Source: Macrothele yani
Lineage: Eukaryota > Arthropoda > Arachnida > Araneae > Macrothelidae
Length of the DNA stretch: 64,000 nucleotides
Assembly: GCA_039090855.1 (NCBI GenBank)
Contig: CM077034.1
Location: forward strand, 223,350,331 to 223,414,330
Direction: 5' to 3'
In this document: one piece after another, positions 24,101 through 35,443 of the stretch
Numbering within the stretch: the first letter of the stretch is position 1
Layout: the number at the start of each line of letters is the position of its first letter
Program-made: the position numbers and the translations under genes
Notes under the pieces: model-generated
The model's input: the letters and a program-made list of their open reading frames with translations, nothing else
Database searches by the model: none
Told to the model about the DNA's origin: nothing

Positions 24101-27100
24101 TTAGAAGTGAGCGAATATCTATACCTGAAGTTTCCCAACACTTGGATGGGTCTACCTCCCTCTAACCACCTCACTTCCTTTAGAAGTGAGGGAATATCTA
24201 TACCTGAAGTTCCCCAATACTTGGATGGGTCTACCTCCCTCTAACCACCTCACTTCCTTTAGAAGTGAGGGAATATCTATACCTGAAGTTCCCCAATACG
24301 TGGATGGGTCTACCTAACTCCCTCTAACCACCTCACTTCCTTTAGAAGTGAGGGAATATCTATACCTGACGTTCCTCAATACTTGGATGGGTCTGCCTCC
24401 CTCTAACCACCTCACTTCCTTTAGAAGTGAGGCAATATCTATACCTGAAGTTTCCCAATACTTGGATGGGTCTACCTCCCTCTAACCACCTCACTTCCTT
24501 TAGAAGTTAGGGAATATATATACCTGAAGTTCCCCAATACTTGGATGGGTCTACCTCCCTCTAACCACCTCACTTCCTTTAGAAGTGAGGGAATATCTAT
24601 ACCTGAAGTTTCCCAATACTTGGATGGGTCTACCTCCCTTCTAACCACCTCACTTCCTTTAGAAGTGAGGGAATATCTATACCTGAAGTTTCCCAATACT
24701 TGGATGGGTCTACCTCCCTCTAACCACCTCACTTCCTTTAGAAGTTAGGGAATATATATACCTGAAGTTCCCCAATACTTGGATGGGTCTATTTCCCTCT
24801 AACCACCTCACTTCCTTTAGAAGTGAGGGAATATCTATACCTGAAGTTTCCCAACACTTGGATGGGTGTACCTCCCTCTAACCACCTCACTTCCTGTAGA
24901 AGTGAGGGAATATCTATACCTAAAGTTCCCCAAAACTTGGATGAGTGTACCTCCCTCTAACCACCTCACTTCCTTTAGAAGTGAGGGAATATCTATACCT
25001 GAAGTTTCCCAATACTTGGATGGGTCTACCTCCCTCTAACCACCTCACTTCCTTTAGAAGTTAGGGAATATATATACCTGAAGTTCCCCAATACTTGGAT
25101 GGGTCTACCTCCCTCTAACCACCTCACTTCCTTTAGAAGTTAGGGAATATATATACCTGAAGTTCCCTAATACTTGGATGGGTCTACCTCCTCTAACCAC
25201 CTCACTTCCTTTAGAAGTGAGGGAATATCTATACCTGAAGTTTCCCAATACTTGGATGGGTCTACCTCCCTCTAACCACCTCACTTCCTGTAGAAGTGAG
25301 GGAATATCTATACCTGAAGTTTCCCAATACTTGGATGGGTCTACCTCCCTCTAACCACCTCACTTCCTTTAGAAGTGAGGGAATATCTATACCTGAAGTT
25401 TCCCAATACTTGGATGGGTCTACCTCCCTCTAACCACCTCACTTCCTTTAGAAGTTAGGGAATATATATACCTGAAGTTCCCCAATACTTGGATGGGTCT
25501 ATTTCCCTCTAACCACCTCACTTCCTTTAGAAGTTAGGGAATATATATACCTGAAGTTCCCCAATACTTGGATGGGTCTATTTCCCTCTAACCACCTCAC
25601 TTCCTTTAGAAGTGAGGGAATATCTATACCTGAAGTTTCCCAATACTTGGATGGGTCTACCTCCCTCTAACCACCTCACTTCCTGTAGAAGTGAGGGAAT
25701 ATCTATACCTGAAGTTTCCCAATACTTGGATGGGTCTACTCTCCCTCTAACCACCTAACTTCCTTTAGAAGTGAGGGAATATCTATACCTGAAGTTTCCC
25801 AATACTTGGATGGGTCTACCTCCCTCTAACCACCTCACTTCCTGTAGAAGTGAGGGAATATCTATACCTAAAGTTCCCCAAAACTTGGATGAGTGTACCT
25901 CCCTCTAACCACCTCACTTCCTTTAGAAGTGAGGGAATATCTATACCCGAAGTTTCCCAATACTTGGATGGGTCTACCTCCCTCTAACCACCTCACTTCC
26001 TTTAGAAGTTAGGGAATATATTTACCTGAAGTTCCCCAATACTTGGATGGGTCTACCTCCTCTAACCACCTCACTTCCTTTAGAAGTGAGGGAATATCTA
26101 TACCTGAAGTTTCCCAATACTTGGATGGGTCTACCTCCCTCTAACCACCTCACTTCCTGTAGAAGTGAGGGAATATCTATACCTAAAGTTCCCCAAAACT
26201 TGGATGAGTGTACCTCCCTCTAACCACCTCACTTCCTTTAGAAGTGAGGGAATATCTATACCCGAAGTTTCCCAATACTTGGATGAGTGTACCTCCTCTA
26301 ACCACCTCACTTCCTTTAGAAGTGAGGGAATATCTATACCCGAAGTTTCCCAATACTTGGATGGGTCTACCTCCTCTAACCACCTCACTTCCTTTAGAAG
26401 TTAGGGAATATATTTACCTGAAGTTCCCCAATACTTGGATGGGTCTACCTCCCTCTAACCACCTCACTTCCTTTAGAAGTTAGGGAATATATATACCTGA
26501 AGTTCCCCAATACTTGGATGGGTCTACCTCCCTCTAACCACCTCACTTCCTGTAGAAGTGAGGGAATATCTATACCTGAAGTTTCCCAATACTTGGATGG
26601 GTCTATTTCCCTCTAACCACCTCACTTCCTTTAGAAGTGAGGGAATATCTATACCCGAAGTTTCCCAATACTTGGATGGGTCTACCTCCCTCTAACCACC
26701 TCACTTCCTTTAGAAGTTAGGGAATATATTTACCTGAAGTTCCCCAATACTTGGATGGGTCTACCTCCCTCTAACCACCTCACTTCCTTTAGAAGTTAGG
26801 GAATATATATACCTGAAGTTCCCCAATACTTGGATGGGTCTATTTCCCTCTAACCACCTCACTTCCTTTAGAAGTGAGGGAATATCTATACCTGAAGTTT
26901 CCCAATACTTGGATGGGTCTACCTCCCTCTAACCACCTCACTTCCTGTAGAAGTGAGGGAATATCTATACCTAAAGTTCCCCAAAACTTGGATGAGTGTA
27001 CCTACCTCTAACCACCTCACTTCCTTTAGAAGTGAGGGAATATCTATACCCGAAGTTTCCCAATACTTGGATGGGTCTACCTCCCTCTAACCACCTCACT

Positions 27101-28675
27101 TCCTTTAGAAGTTAGGGAATATATTTACCTGAAGTTCCCCAATACTTGGATGGGTCTATCTCCCTCTAACCACCTCACTTCCTTTAGAAGTGAGGGAATA
27201 TCTATACCTGAAGTTTCCCAATACTTGGATGGGTCTACCTCCCTCTAACCACCTCACTTCCTTTAGAAGTGAGGGAATATCTATACCTGAAGTTTCCCAA
27301 TACTTGGATGGGTCTACCTCCCTCTAACCACCTCACTTCCTGTAGAAGTGAGGGAATATCTATACCTGAAGTTTCCCAATACTTGGATGGGTCTACCTCC
27401 CTCTAACCACCTCACTTCCTTTAGAAGTGAGGGAATATCTATACCTGAAGTTTCCCAATACTTGGATGGGTCTACCTCCCTCTAACCACCTCACTTCCTT
27501 TAGAAGTTAGGGAATATATTTACCTGAAGTTCCCCAATACTTGGATGGGTCTATCTCCCTCTAACCACCTCACTTCCTTTAGAAGTGAGGGAATATCTAT
27601 ACCTGAAGTTTCCCAATACTTGGATGGGTCTACCTCCTCTAACCACCTCACTTCCTTTAGAAGTGAGGGAATATCTATACCTGAAGTTTCCCAATACTTG
27701 GATGGGTCTACCTCTCCTCTAACCACCTCACTTCCTGTAGAAGTGAGGGAATATCTATACCTAAAGTTCCCCAAAACTTGGATGAGTGTACCTCCCTCTA
27801 ACCACCTCACTTCCTTTAGAAGTGAGGGAATATCTATACCTGAAGTTTCCCAATACTTGGATGGGTCTACCTCCTCTAACCACCTCACTTCCTTTAGAAG
27901 TTAGGGAATATATATACCTGAAGTTCCCCAATACTTGGATGGGTCTACCTCCCTCTAACCACCTCACTTCCTTTAGACGTGAGGGAATATCTATACCTGA
28001 AGTTTCCCAATACTTGGATGGGTGTACCTCCCTCTAACCACCTCACTTCCTGTAGAAGTGAGGGAATATCTATACCTAAAGTTCCCCAAAACTTGGATGA
28101 GTGTACCTCCCTCTAACCACCTCACTTCCTTTAGAAGTGAGGGAATATCTATACCTGAAGTTTCCCAATACTTGGATGGGTCTACCTCCCTCTAACCACC
28201 TCACTTCCTTTAGACGTGAGGGAATATCTATACCTGAAGTTTCCCAATACTTGGATGGGTCTACCTCCCTCTAACCACCTCACTTCCTTTAGAAGTTAGG
28301 GAATATATATACCTGAAGTTCCCCAATACTTGGATGGGTCTACCTCCCTCTAACCACCTCACTTCCTTTAGACGTGAGGGAATATCTATACCTGAAGTTT
28401 CCCAATACTTGGATGGGTGTACCTCCCTCTAACCACCTCACTTCCTGTAGAAGTGAGGGAATATCTATACCTAAAGTTCCCCAAAACTTGGATGAGTGTA
28501 CCTCCCTCTAACCACCTCACTTCCTTTAGAAGTGAGGCAATATCTATACCTAAAGTTCCCCAATACTTGGATGGGTGGACCTCCTCTAACCACCTCACTT
28601 CCTTTAGAAGTGAGGGAATATCTATACCTGAAGTTCCCCAATACTTGGATGGGTCTGCCTCCCTCTACCAACTAC
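21105..28675. repeat. 79-bp satellite array, about 96 units
   Basis: Tandem 79-bp unit (CTCTAACCACCTCACTTCC ... GAAGTTCCCCAATACTTGG ... GTCTACCTCC). Each unit holds the inverted repeat CCTCACTTC-CTTTA-GAAGTGAGG, a 9-bp stem with a 5-base loop. Recurrent variants are GAAGTTAGGG with TATATATACC, CCTGTAG in the loop, AAAACTTGGATGAGTG, and GTGGATGGG with CTAACTCC. They recur at distances that are multiples of 79 bp. Short open frames in both directions are unit by-products. Confidence 0.97.
21900..25280. repeat. 1.82-kb higher-order duplication inside the 79-bp satellite
   Basis: Rare unit variants repeat in the same order about 1820 bp (23 units) apart. ACGTGGATGGG...CTAACTCC lies at 21920 and 23738, and GGTCGACCTTCC at 22168 and 23994. 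CTGCCTCCCTGTAACC lies at 22252 and 24074, and CCTGACGTTCCTC at 22548 and 24369. GGGTCTATTTCC lies at 22966 and 24786, and GTTCCCTAATAC at 23337 and 25161. The block 21900-23460 was therefore duplicated as one piece. Confidence 0.88.
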
Positions 28676-28767
28676 AGTCTAACCCATGGATAATGAGAAG
28701 TTCCCCATAAATTAAAGTTGTTATAGATCCCTTGAACTTCATAATATTCTCTCCTGTTATTTTAACC
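28676..28767. other. short AT-rich spacer
   Basis: Unique sequence between the 79-bp satellite and the left end of the nested mariner. Nothing recognised. Confidence 0.5.
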
Positions 28768-28998
28768 ATATATCGCGTTGATGCATAAGTTCATGCCATT
28801 TTTTTCACCACACTACAGGAATGTAGACCCTGATTCATAAAGAAGTACACAGTTTGCAGATGCTGTAAAACAGTAACAGTTGAAGACACGGACCACAACT
28901 GCAAACTGTTAGGTAGATGTGCTCATAAAGTTTGTGTCCCGCTACTGAGGGAAGGGACGTAGGCGACAGCGAGTGTGTCGCGTGTCTAGGCAATCAAA

Positions 28999-30025
28999 AT
29001 GGCAGCGTCTGCAGTGGAGAAGGCATTTTGTGTTCTTGAATTGAGCAAAACGGAATCTGTAACTGGCATTTTCGATCGCGATTCGGAAAAGAACCTCCAA
29101 CCAGAAAATCTATCTACGATTGGCATAAAAAATTTGAAACTATGGGCTGTTTGTGCAAACTTAAGTCCTGGAGGATCGCGTGTATCGGAAGAAGTCGTCG
29201 ATAGTGTTTGCACCGCCGTTCAACGAAGCCCGGGGAAAATCAACGTGGAGGGTGAGTCGTGAAGTGCAGATTTCACAGCCCACCACCGTCTGCAGAATTT
29301 TGAGAAAGAAGCTGAAAATGATTCCATACAAAGTGCAGATGTTGCAAAATCTCGCGGGCTTTGACAAGACAAAGCGCTTTGGATTTTGTGCCAAAACGCA
29401 ACACCGTTTCATGACGATTTTGCCAATCACTTAGTTTTCGCCGATGAAGCTACATTTCACATGAGCGGTCAGGTAAAGAAGCGCAATGTTCGCTTTCGGG
29501 GAACGGAGAATCCCAGATTTACAGAGCGACACGTGCGAGATTCCCCTAAGGTAAATGTGTTCTGTACTGTGCCCAAAAAGAAAGTGCACTGCCCCTTCTC
29601 TTTTCACGAGAAAACTGCCGCGGTAGGATCTTTTCTGGATATGTTGAGTCTTTGGTTGATGCCACAGTTGCAGGACGACAGTGACAACTTTATTCTCCAA
29701 TTGGATGCTGCACCACTGCACTGGTTAGGTGGCGTGCGAGATCATCTCGAAAAGCATCTTCCTCACCGACGGATTGGACGAGCCACTGAGCCAATGGCCA
29801 CCCAGAAGTCCTGACTTAACACCTTGTGACTTTTTCCTGTGGGGATACGTAAAAGACAAGGTATTCGCCCCTCCCGTTCCTGTTGATCTAGCGGAGCTGA
29901 AGCAGCGTATCACAGCTACTATCACTGCATTTGATTCAGATATCTTACCTTGCGTTTGGGCGGAAATGGATTACCGGCTTGATGTGTGTCACGTGACTAG
30001 GGGTGCACACATAGAACATCTGTGA
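28999..30025 (+). pseudogene. DDE transposase with N-terminal helix-turn-helix, frameshifted
   Basis: Starts at ATG 28999 (MAASAVEKAFCVLELSKTES), resembling the N-terminal helix-turn-helix of the DUF4817-type transposases common in arthropods. The product is spread over four overlapping frames (28999-29262, 29180-29434, 29386-29814, 29729-30025), so at least three indels have accumulated. The catalytic core remains readable. 'FADEATFHMSG' near 29438 carries the first Asp, 'LQLDAAPLHW' near 29698 the second, and 'WPPRSPDLTPCDFFLWGYVK' near 29793-29852 the third. The C-terminus 'VTRGAHIEHL' and the stop at 30023-30025 look intact. Total length of about 340 codons fits the family. Not functional as it stands. 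Confidence 0.85.
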
Positions 30026-30059
30026 CTGTGTCTAAAAAAACTTGAAACATTCCCCTACA

Positions 30060-30838
30060 ATTCTGTTACAAGTAACATAAAATATCTTATGCATGCTGTG
30101 TATCTTGCACTTGTTCACGTGCAGTCGAGTTCTCATCAGCGTGCTATTGTGTACACTGATTCGTTGAGTGTTGTGCAATCATTGTCATCTTTGGATTTCA
30201 CTGGCCACCCCCTTCTTTTTACCGTATGGAGACTTCTTTGCTCGAGGCCGATGTTCAGATACGATTCTGCTGGATTCCCGGGCGCGTCGGGATCCCAGGG
30301 AACGAGTCTGCCGATGCTGCTGCTAGATCTGCCTCCTCTTTCCTTTGGTCGTCACACCCTTGCCACTGTTCCACCGCGATTTTCGCTTTCTTGTTCACGA
30401 TCATATCAGACGAACGTGGAGAAGTCTGTGGGACCAACAGGTGGAGAATGAACTGCACCGTGTTAAACCTAACCTTGGAGTCTGGAAATCGTGTCGCCGG
30501 AACCGTAGGGAAGAAGTTGTTCTTGCGCGTCTCCGCATTGGGCATTGTCGCTTCACGCATAGTTATTTGCTCTGTGGCGACACTGCCCCGGTGTGTGAGG
30601 CATGCGACTGTTTACTCACAGTCTCTCATGTTTTGTGCAGTTGTGTTCGTTTTCGTTATCATCGGTTTCACTATTTTCAGTCTCATCTGCTGGACGAGGG
30701 CGCAGCTACGCTTCAAAAGCTTTTGGGCTACCACTGCGACACTTTCACAGTATTTCCCTTTTTAAAACAGATTAAAGTTTTAAAACTTATTTAAAAAAAA
30801 AGTTATAATAATTATAATAGTAAATTAATAAATTTATA
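30060..30838 (+). pseudogene. 3' fragment of a LINE with RNase H domain
   Basis: Readable in shifted plus frames. 'AVYLALVHVQ' and 'AIVYTDSLSVVQSLSSLDF' (30089 onward) carry the RNase H acidic residues, and 'IRFCWIPGRVGIPGNESADA' (about 30255-30315) is the RNase H C-terminal signature. 'RLRIGHCRFTHSYLLCG' and the Cys-rich 'CEACDCLLTVSHVLCSC' (30529-30650) form the terminal zinc-knuckle-like region. The fragment ends in an A-rich tail near 30790-30820. Such a tail belongs to I/Jockey-group LINEs that encode RNase H. It is 5'-truncated with at least two frameshifts and lies just after the stop of the host DDE transposase. Confidence 0.82.
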
Positions 30839-30840
30839 TA

Positions 30841-33172
30841 TCATCATCATCATCATTGCCAACCATTATCAATCCACTGCTGGACGAAGGTCTCCCCAAG
30901 TTTCCTCCACAACGGTCTGTCTTGTGCCAGTCTCCTCCATGTCACTCCCGCATATTTACGAATTTCATCCACCCATCTACCATGTGGTCTTTTTCTGGGT
31001 CTTTTCCTGTCCCTTGGAATCCAATATAAAATTTCGGCTGTCCATCTATGGTCTGTCCTTCTGGCAGTATGTCCAGCCCATTGCCATTTCAGGGATTTAA
31101 CTCTGATCATGATGTCTTCCACTCTTGTCATTTTTCAGATCCACGAGTTCCTCTTCTTATCTCTCCTGGTTACACCAAGCATGCACCTCTCCATTCCACT
31201 TTGAGTTGTCTGCAGCCTTTGTATGTCTCTTTTAGTTAAGGTCCACGTCTCTGCACCATACGTAAGCACTGGAAGGATGCATTGATCAAACACTTTTCTT
31301 TTAAGACATAATGGCATATTGCTCTTGAAAATTATGCTGTTTCTTCCAAAAGCTCTCCAGGCAAGTTTTGTATGCAGATTAATTTCTTCATCAATGTGAC
31401 CCTCACTTGATATCTGTTGTCCAAGATAAACATATGTATCTGTTATCTCCAGTTTTTCTCCATCAATCGATAAATCTTCATTTCTTGTAAAAGCATTGAA
31501 CATCACTTTTGTCTTCTGAAAGTTCATTTTTAATCCCACTTCTTTACTCTTGTCAGCAAGTTCCTGGATCATACTCTGCAGCTCTGATGGGGTAGTTGCA
31601 AAAATGACTACGTCATCAGCAAAACGAAGGTGGGTTAGATAATCTCCATTAATCTTTATCCCTTTGTTTTCCCAGTTCAGTGATTGAAAGACATTTTCCA
31701 AAGTGGCATTAAAGAGCTTCGGAGATATGGTGTCACCTTGTCTCACTCCCTTTCCAATTTTTATGTGTGTTGTATTTTCAAACAGCCGAATCTTTGCACT
31801 TGCATTTTCATAGATGTTATTAATAATATTAATGTATGCATCTTCAATACCGCAGGATTTCAGAGCCGTTGTAACTGCTGATGGTTTCACCGAATCAAAG
31901 GCTTTTTCATAATCGATAAAAGCCATGCACAATGGAAGTTCATATTCCCTCGCTCTTTCAATTAGTTCTCTCAGTACGTGGACATGATCTATTGTGCTGT
32001 AGCCACTCCTGAATCCAGCTTGTTCTCTTGGTTGAGCCATGTCCAGTGTTACCTTCAAGCGGTGTGAAAGAACTTTAGTGAAGATTTTATAAACCACTGA
32101 TAGGAGGCTGATAGGTCTGTAGTTCCTGAGATCCTCAATGTCACCCTTTTTATGTAGCAGGATCATTGTAGCATTGTTCCAATCCTCAGGAATCTTCCCT
32201 TCATTAAGGCATCGAGTGAAAATTTGGGCGAGTACTGTTTTAATTTCTCCACTTGCTTCTTGTATGATGTCTACAGTAATTCCATCTTCTCCTGGAGCTT
32301 TAGCCCGCTTCATGTTCTTGATTGCATGAGCAACTTCTGCTGGGAGGACTGGAAGAACTCTGGTACCTTTCATGATGTCTGGAGTACATGTATCATCCCT
32401 TTCATATAATTTGGAGTAGAAATCTTTCACTCTTGTCAAAATTTCGCCTCTATTTCTTGTTATAGAACCATCTTCTTTTCTCAGAGCCATAATCTGTTTT
32501 CTTCCCTTACTGAGATGTCCCTTTGCTATCTTAAGGCTTTGGTTGTTTTCAATTGCTTTCCTCACTAGCTCACAGTTGAATTTCCTTACGTCTTCAGTGA
32601 TACTTTTTCGTGCTGTCTTGCATAGCTCTATATATTCCACTTTGGAAGTCACATCTTCTTTAGTTGTCCTCATCTCTCTTCTTTTTGCATCAACATTTTG
32701 ATTTTTCCTGATAATTTGTTCACATGCAACTTGTTCTTAGACCCAGCTAATTTTGTTGCTGTTTCCATAAGAGCTTTGGTTACTTTTCTGTTAACTTCCG
32801 AAATATCCACTTCTTCCGATGTTAGGCCTTCTAAAGCAGAGAATCTGTTCTTCAGTTCCAACTTGAAAGTATTATGGTGTTTTTTAAGGTTGGTTATGTC
32901 AATACATTTTGTTTGTCTTATGAGCTTGCCACGTTCCAGTTTAGTGTTGAGGTGCATCTTACATCTCACCAATCTATGGTCACTACCTGTGTTGAACTTG
33001 TTCAGCACACTGCAGTCTTCGATGACGAATTTTTTGTTACACATAATAAAATCAATTTCACTTGTCGTCCCAATTGGATGTCTCCATGTCCATTTCCTGT
33101 GTGGCTTTTTCTTGAAAAAGAAGTTCAAGATGAAAATCCTTCTGCCTCTGCAAACTCAACGAGAGTATTTCC
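30841..33172 (-). mobile_element. RTE-clade LINE, copy 1, 5'-truncated, with target-site duplication
   Basis: Minus-strand insertion. It is flanked by an 11-bp direct repeat AAATTTATATA at 30830-30840 and 33173-33183. Its 3' end is the short TGATGA-type repeat (TCATCATCATC on the plus strand), the characteristic RTE tail. The 5' end is cut inside the endonuclease region ('KKKPHRKWTW' lies just inside). The plain target duplication shows this was a genuine reverse-transcription insertion into the DDE transposon. Confidence 0.9.
30853..33128 (-). pseudogene. RTE reverse transcriptase with partial endonuclease (copy 1)
   Basis: Three blocks of one original frame. 33128-32670 is the endonuclease end and linker ('KKKPHRKWTWRHP', 'GSDHRLVRCKMHL'). 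32673-31135 is a 512-residue block with the reverse transcriptase: 'NYRPISLLSVVYKIF', 'QAGFRSGYSTIDHV', 'AFIDYEKAFDSV' with catalytic Asp, and the active-site box 'LRFADDVVIFA' near 31606-31635. 31131-30853 is the C-terminal tail ending 'WRKLGETFVQQWIDNG'. A one-base deletion near 32680 separates the first two blocks; copy 2 keeps the frame there. A CGA-to-TGA change near 31134 separates the last two. The RT core itself is intact, so this is the better preserved of the two RTE polymerases here. Confidence 0.9.
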
Positions 33173-33203
33173 AAATTTATATATAAACCTAATTAACTAA
33201 CTA

Positions 33204-33348
33204 GTCTTCACAGCTTTCATCATCCTCTTTTCTAACTTTTACCAAGCCTGTCTGCTCTTAGTCATTTTCCACGCTTTTAAAAATCTTTAGCTGATAGTTC
33301 TGTGTCTGGCGCTCTTTGGCCAAGCCTGGCCCTTGCGCCACTGAAATC
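33204..33348. mobile_element. 145-bp insert flanked by a 13-bp direct repeat
   Basis: AATTAACTAACTA occurs at 33191-33203 and 33349-33361 around a 145-bp body containing TGGCGCTCTTTGGCCAAGCC. The arrangement looks like a short retroelement with its target duplication. The TAACTAAC run could also be a simple repeat on both sides. No family recognised. Confidence 0.45.
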
Positions 33349-33424
33349 AATTAACTAACTAACTAACATTGTTCTTGTCTTATAATGCGTTGAAACTGTA
33401 TACTTCTTTATGAATCACCCTGTA

Positions 33425-34495
33425 CATATTACATCAGAAGGGAAAACAGAATCAATCACAACCCCCCCATTGTTTACGATGGTGTCCCAATATCTGGATA
33501 GGTTTGCAATGCCATTCTTGAAAAAACGTGCAGGTTTTGCTGTGAAGAAACCATCAAGGAAATTCTGGAGATCAACATTATTGTTGAATGTTCTGCCACA
33601 GAGTGCACTCAACAGAGATCGGAACAGGTGATAGTCTAAAGGGGCAACATCTGGGGAATAGGCCTGATGTGGAAGGATCGCACATTTCATGTCCTCAATG
33701 GCCATTTTGGTCATGTTTACACTGTGAGGGCGTGCGTTACGTTAGAGATGGGCACCCTCCTGCCGAGGTGGCCGTTTCTGCTGAACTGCTCCCTCCTCAA
33801 GGAGGAGTTGCTCACAATAGAGTGCAGCGTTGATGGTCTGATTCCTCAGCAACATTTCCCAGTGAATAATGCCTTCCATGTCTCGCCAGACACACAACAT
33901 GATCTTCGCAGGGTGAAGGTCATGTTTAGGACGTGGTGTGGGTGTCTTGTCTGGGATTAACCATTCCCTCCGGTGCCTGAAATTCACGTACAGGCACTAC
34001 TTTTCATCTCCAGTAACAATATGTGAGAGAAAGAGTTTGTGTTGCCGAGAACATTCGCGATAACGGGCAAGGAACCACACATGGCAACACGCTGATTCTT
34101 GTTGTCCTCGGTGAGAGTGTGAGGCACGACCTAAGACCCCAATTTCTGGACCTATCCCGTATGTTCCAGGTGTCGCACCATGGTAGCCTGATCATAGTCC
34201 ATCTCAGTGGCCAATGCGTGTGTGGTTTGATGTGGATCCAAGTGGATGAGAAAGTTCAAACGATCCTCATCAAAGTGAGCTGGACGACCTGAGCCTAGAG
34301 GGTCGTTGTGGTCAAAATCGCCACCTCGGAACCTCTCGAACCTTTTGCAGGATGTCCTCGGAGCAGTGGCATCCTCCCCATACACAGCACAAATTTTTCG
34401 AGTGGCTTCGGGGCGGAGAATCCCATGTTAAACTCGTAGAGGAGCAGATGTCGGAAATGTTCATTCCTCGCAACTTAACACTCCACACTTCCAGA
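33425..34495 (-). pseudogene. mariner transposase of the 7.2-kb composite element
   Basis: Read on the minus strand from about 34495. It opens with 'VARNEHFRHLLLYEFNMGFS'. 'GDFDHNDPLGSGRPAHFDED' and 'MDYDQATMVRHLE' (helix-turn-helix region, frame 34385-34152) follow. The first catalytic motif reads VTGDEK followed by a TAG stop where the family has Trp, near 34010. Then come 'KIMLCVWRDMEGIIHWEMLL' (frame 33987-33742) and 'AYSPDVAPLDYHLFRSL' (frame 33714-33415) with the third catalytic Asp. Several frameshifts and the stop make it inactive. The 3' end is cut by the DDE transposon at 33424. Confidence 0.85.
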
Positions 34496-35035
34496 CATAA
34501 AAACCATTAGCTACAATCACACGACCCAATATGATTTAGATACATGATATCAATGGCTACGTTTTGATATTGTTGCGTTCTTTGGGCCTTAGATGTCAGG
34601 ATGCCCAATTATTTTCCGGACTGCGATTCGAATAACTGGATCCGCCAATACCTCGTTAGCCCATTAGCCGACACAGTACACCAATAAACCAATGGAGGCA
34701 CAGTATAACAATTAAAACAGGGATTTAATAGATACATGCATAAATTACACCGGATTCTTCATCTAAGTACAAAGCTATAATTTCCGGCCAACTTTGGCCC
34801 TCTTCGGTGTTTCAGAAAACATGTTCTAACGAAAAGTCTGTTAGTTCACAATGGGCCGCAAGTAAAAGTATTGGTAAAAAGTACTTGCATAGGTCCTTGA
34901 GTATCCACAGTATGGATGACACCCAAAAACAACACAACACTCACACTGGTAGTTTGATCTTAACTTCCATCACCGCTCATTCTTTGCTGTGGCTAAAACG
35001 ATGTCGTTCCCCGGTCATTGGAGTTACGTAATCAG

Positions 35036-35052
35036 ACACACACACACACAAG
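35036..35052. repeat. CA microsatellite
   Basis: Short run of AC/CA dinucleotides inside the LTR-like block; a CT-rich stretch follows near 35150-35166. Confidence 0.9.
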
Positions 35053-35324
35053 ATTTCTCTCCTCTACTCGACACGAAGAAGCTAGCAGTTTCCTCAGAGC
35101 TCTCTGCAGGAAGGGTCCTCCGTGGTTCCTGGTGCTGGTGTTTCTCCTCCCTCTCTCTCTCTCTCAGGATGAGCGAGGATATTTCGTAATTGTTGTGTCT
35201 CTGTCTGCATTTCACCTGGAATGGCTCCTTACGACAGGTATCAGTGGTCCGGCGAGGAGAAGAAAGTTCCCAGGCAGATCTGGTGCTTATTATTCATCAG
35301 CTTATGCTTTCAGCTGGCTTCGCT

Positions 35325-35443
35325 TCTTATGCTCAGAATTGCAAGAGGCGGTTGGCATTTATTCTAGGGCGAGGAGAAATCCTTCTTATGCTCAGAATTG
35401 CAAGAGGTGGTTGGCATTTATTCTAGGGCGAGGAAAAATCCTT
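35325..35443. repeat. 59-bp tandem duplication
   Basis: CTTATGCTCAGAATTGCAAG ... GGTTGGCATTTATTCTAGGG ... AAATCCTT occurs twice in direct succession with three substitutions, inside the LTR-like block. Confidence 0.9.

Larger units (their letters stand above)
28826..33422 (+). mobile_element. Tc1/mariner-superfamily DDE transposon (DDE_3 type), 4.6 kb with internal insertions
   Basis: Ends are bounded by TA at 28824-28825 and 33423-33424. The inverted termini share TGATTCATAAAGAAGTA and CAGTTT with mismatches only in the first bases. Transposase remnants occupy 28999-30025. The rest of the interior is a LINE fragment (about 30060-30835), an RTE LINE (30841-33172) and a 145-bp insert (33204-33348). 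Without them the element would be about 1.4 kb. It lies inside the 3' end of the mariner that resumes at 33425. Confidence 0.82.

Noticed and set aside
29845..30050. A host gene with 'WGYVKDK' C-terminus
   Set aside because: It is the C-terminal part of a DDE transposase inside an element with TA-bounded inverted ends.
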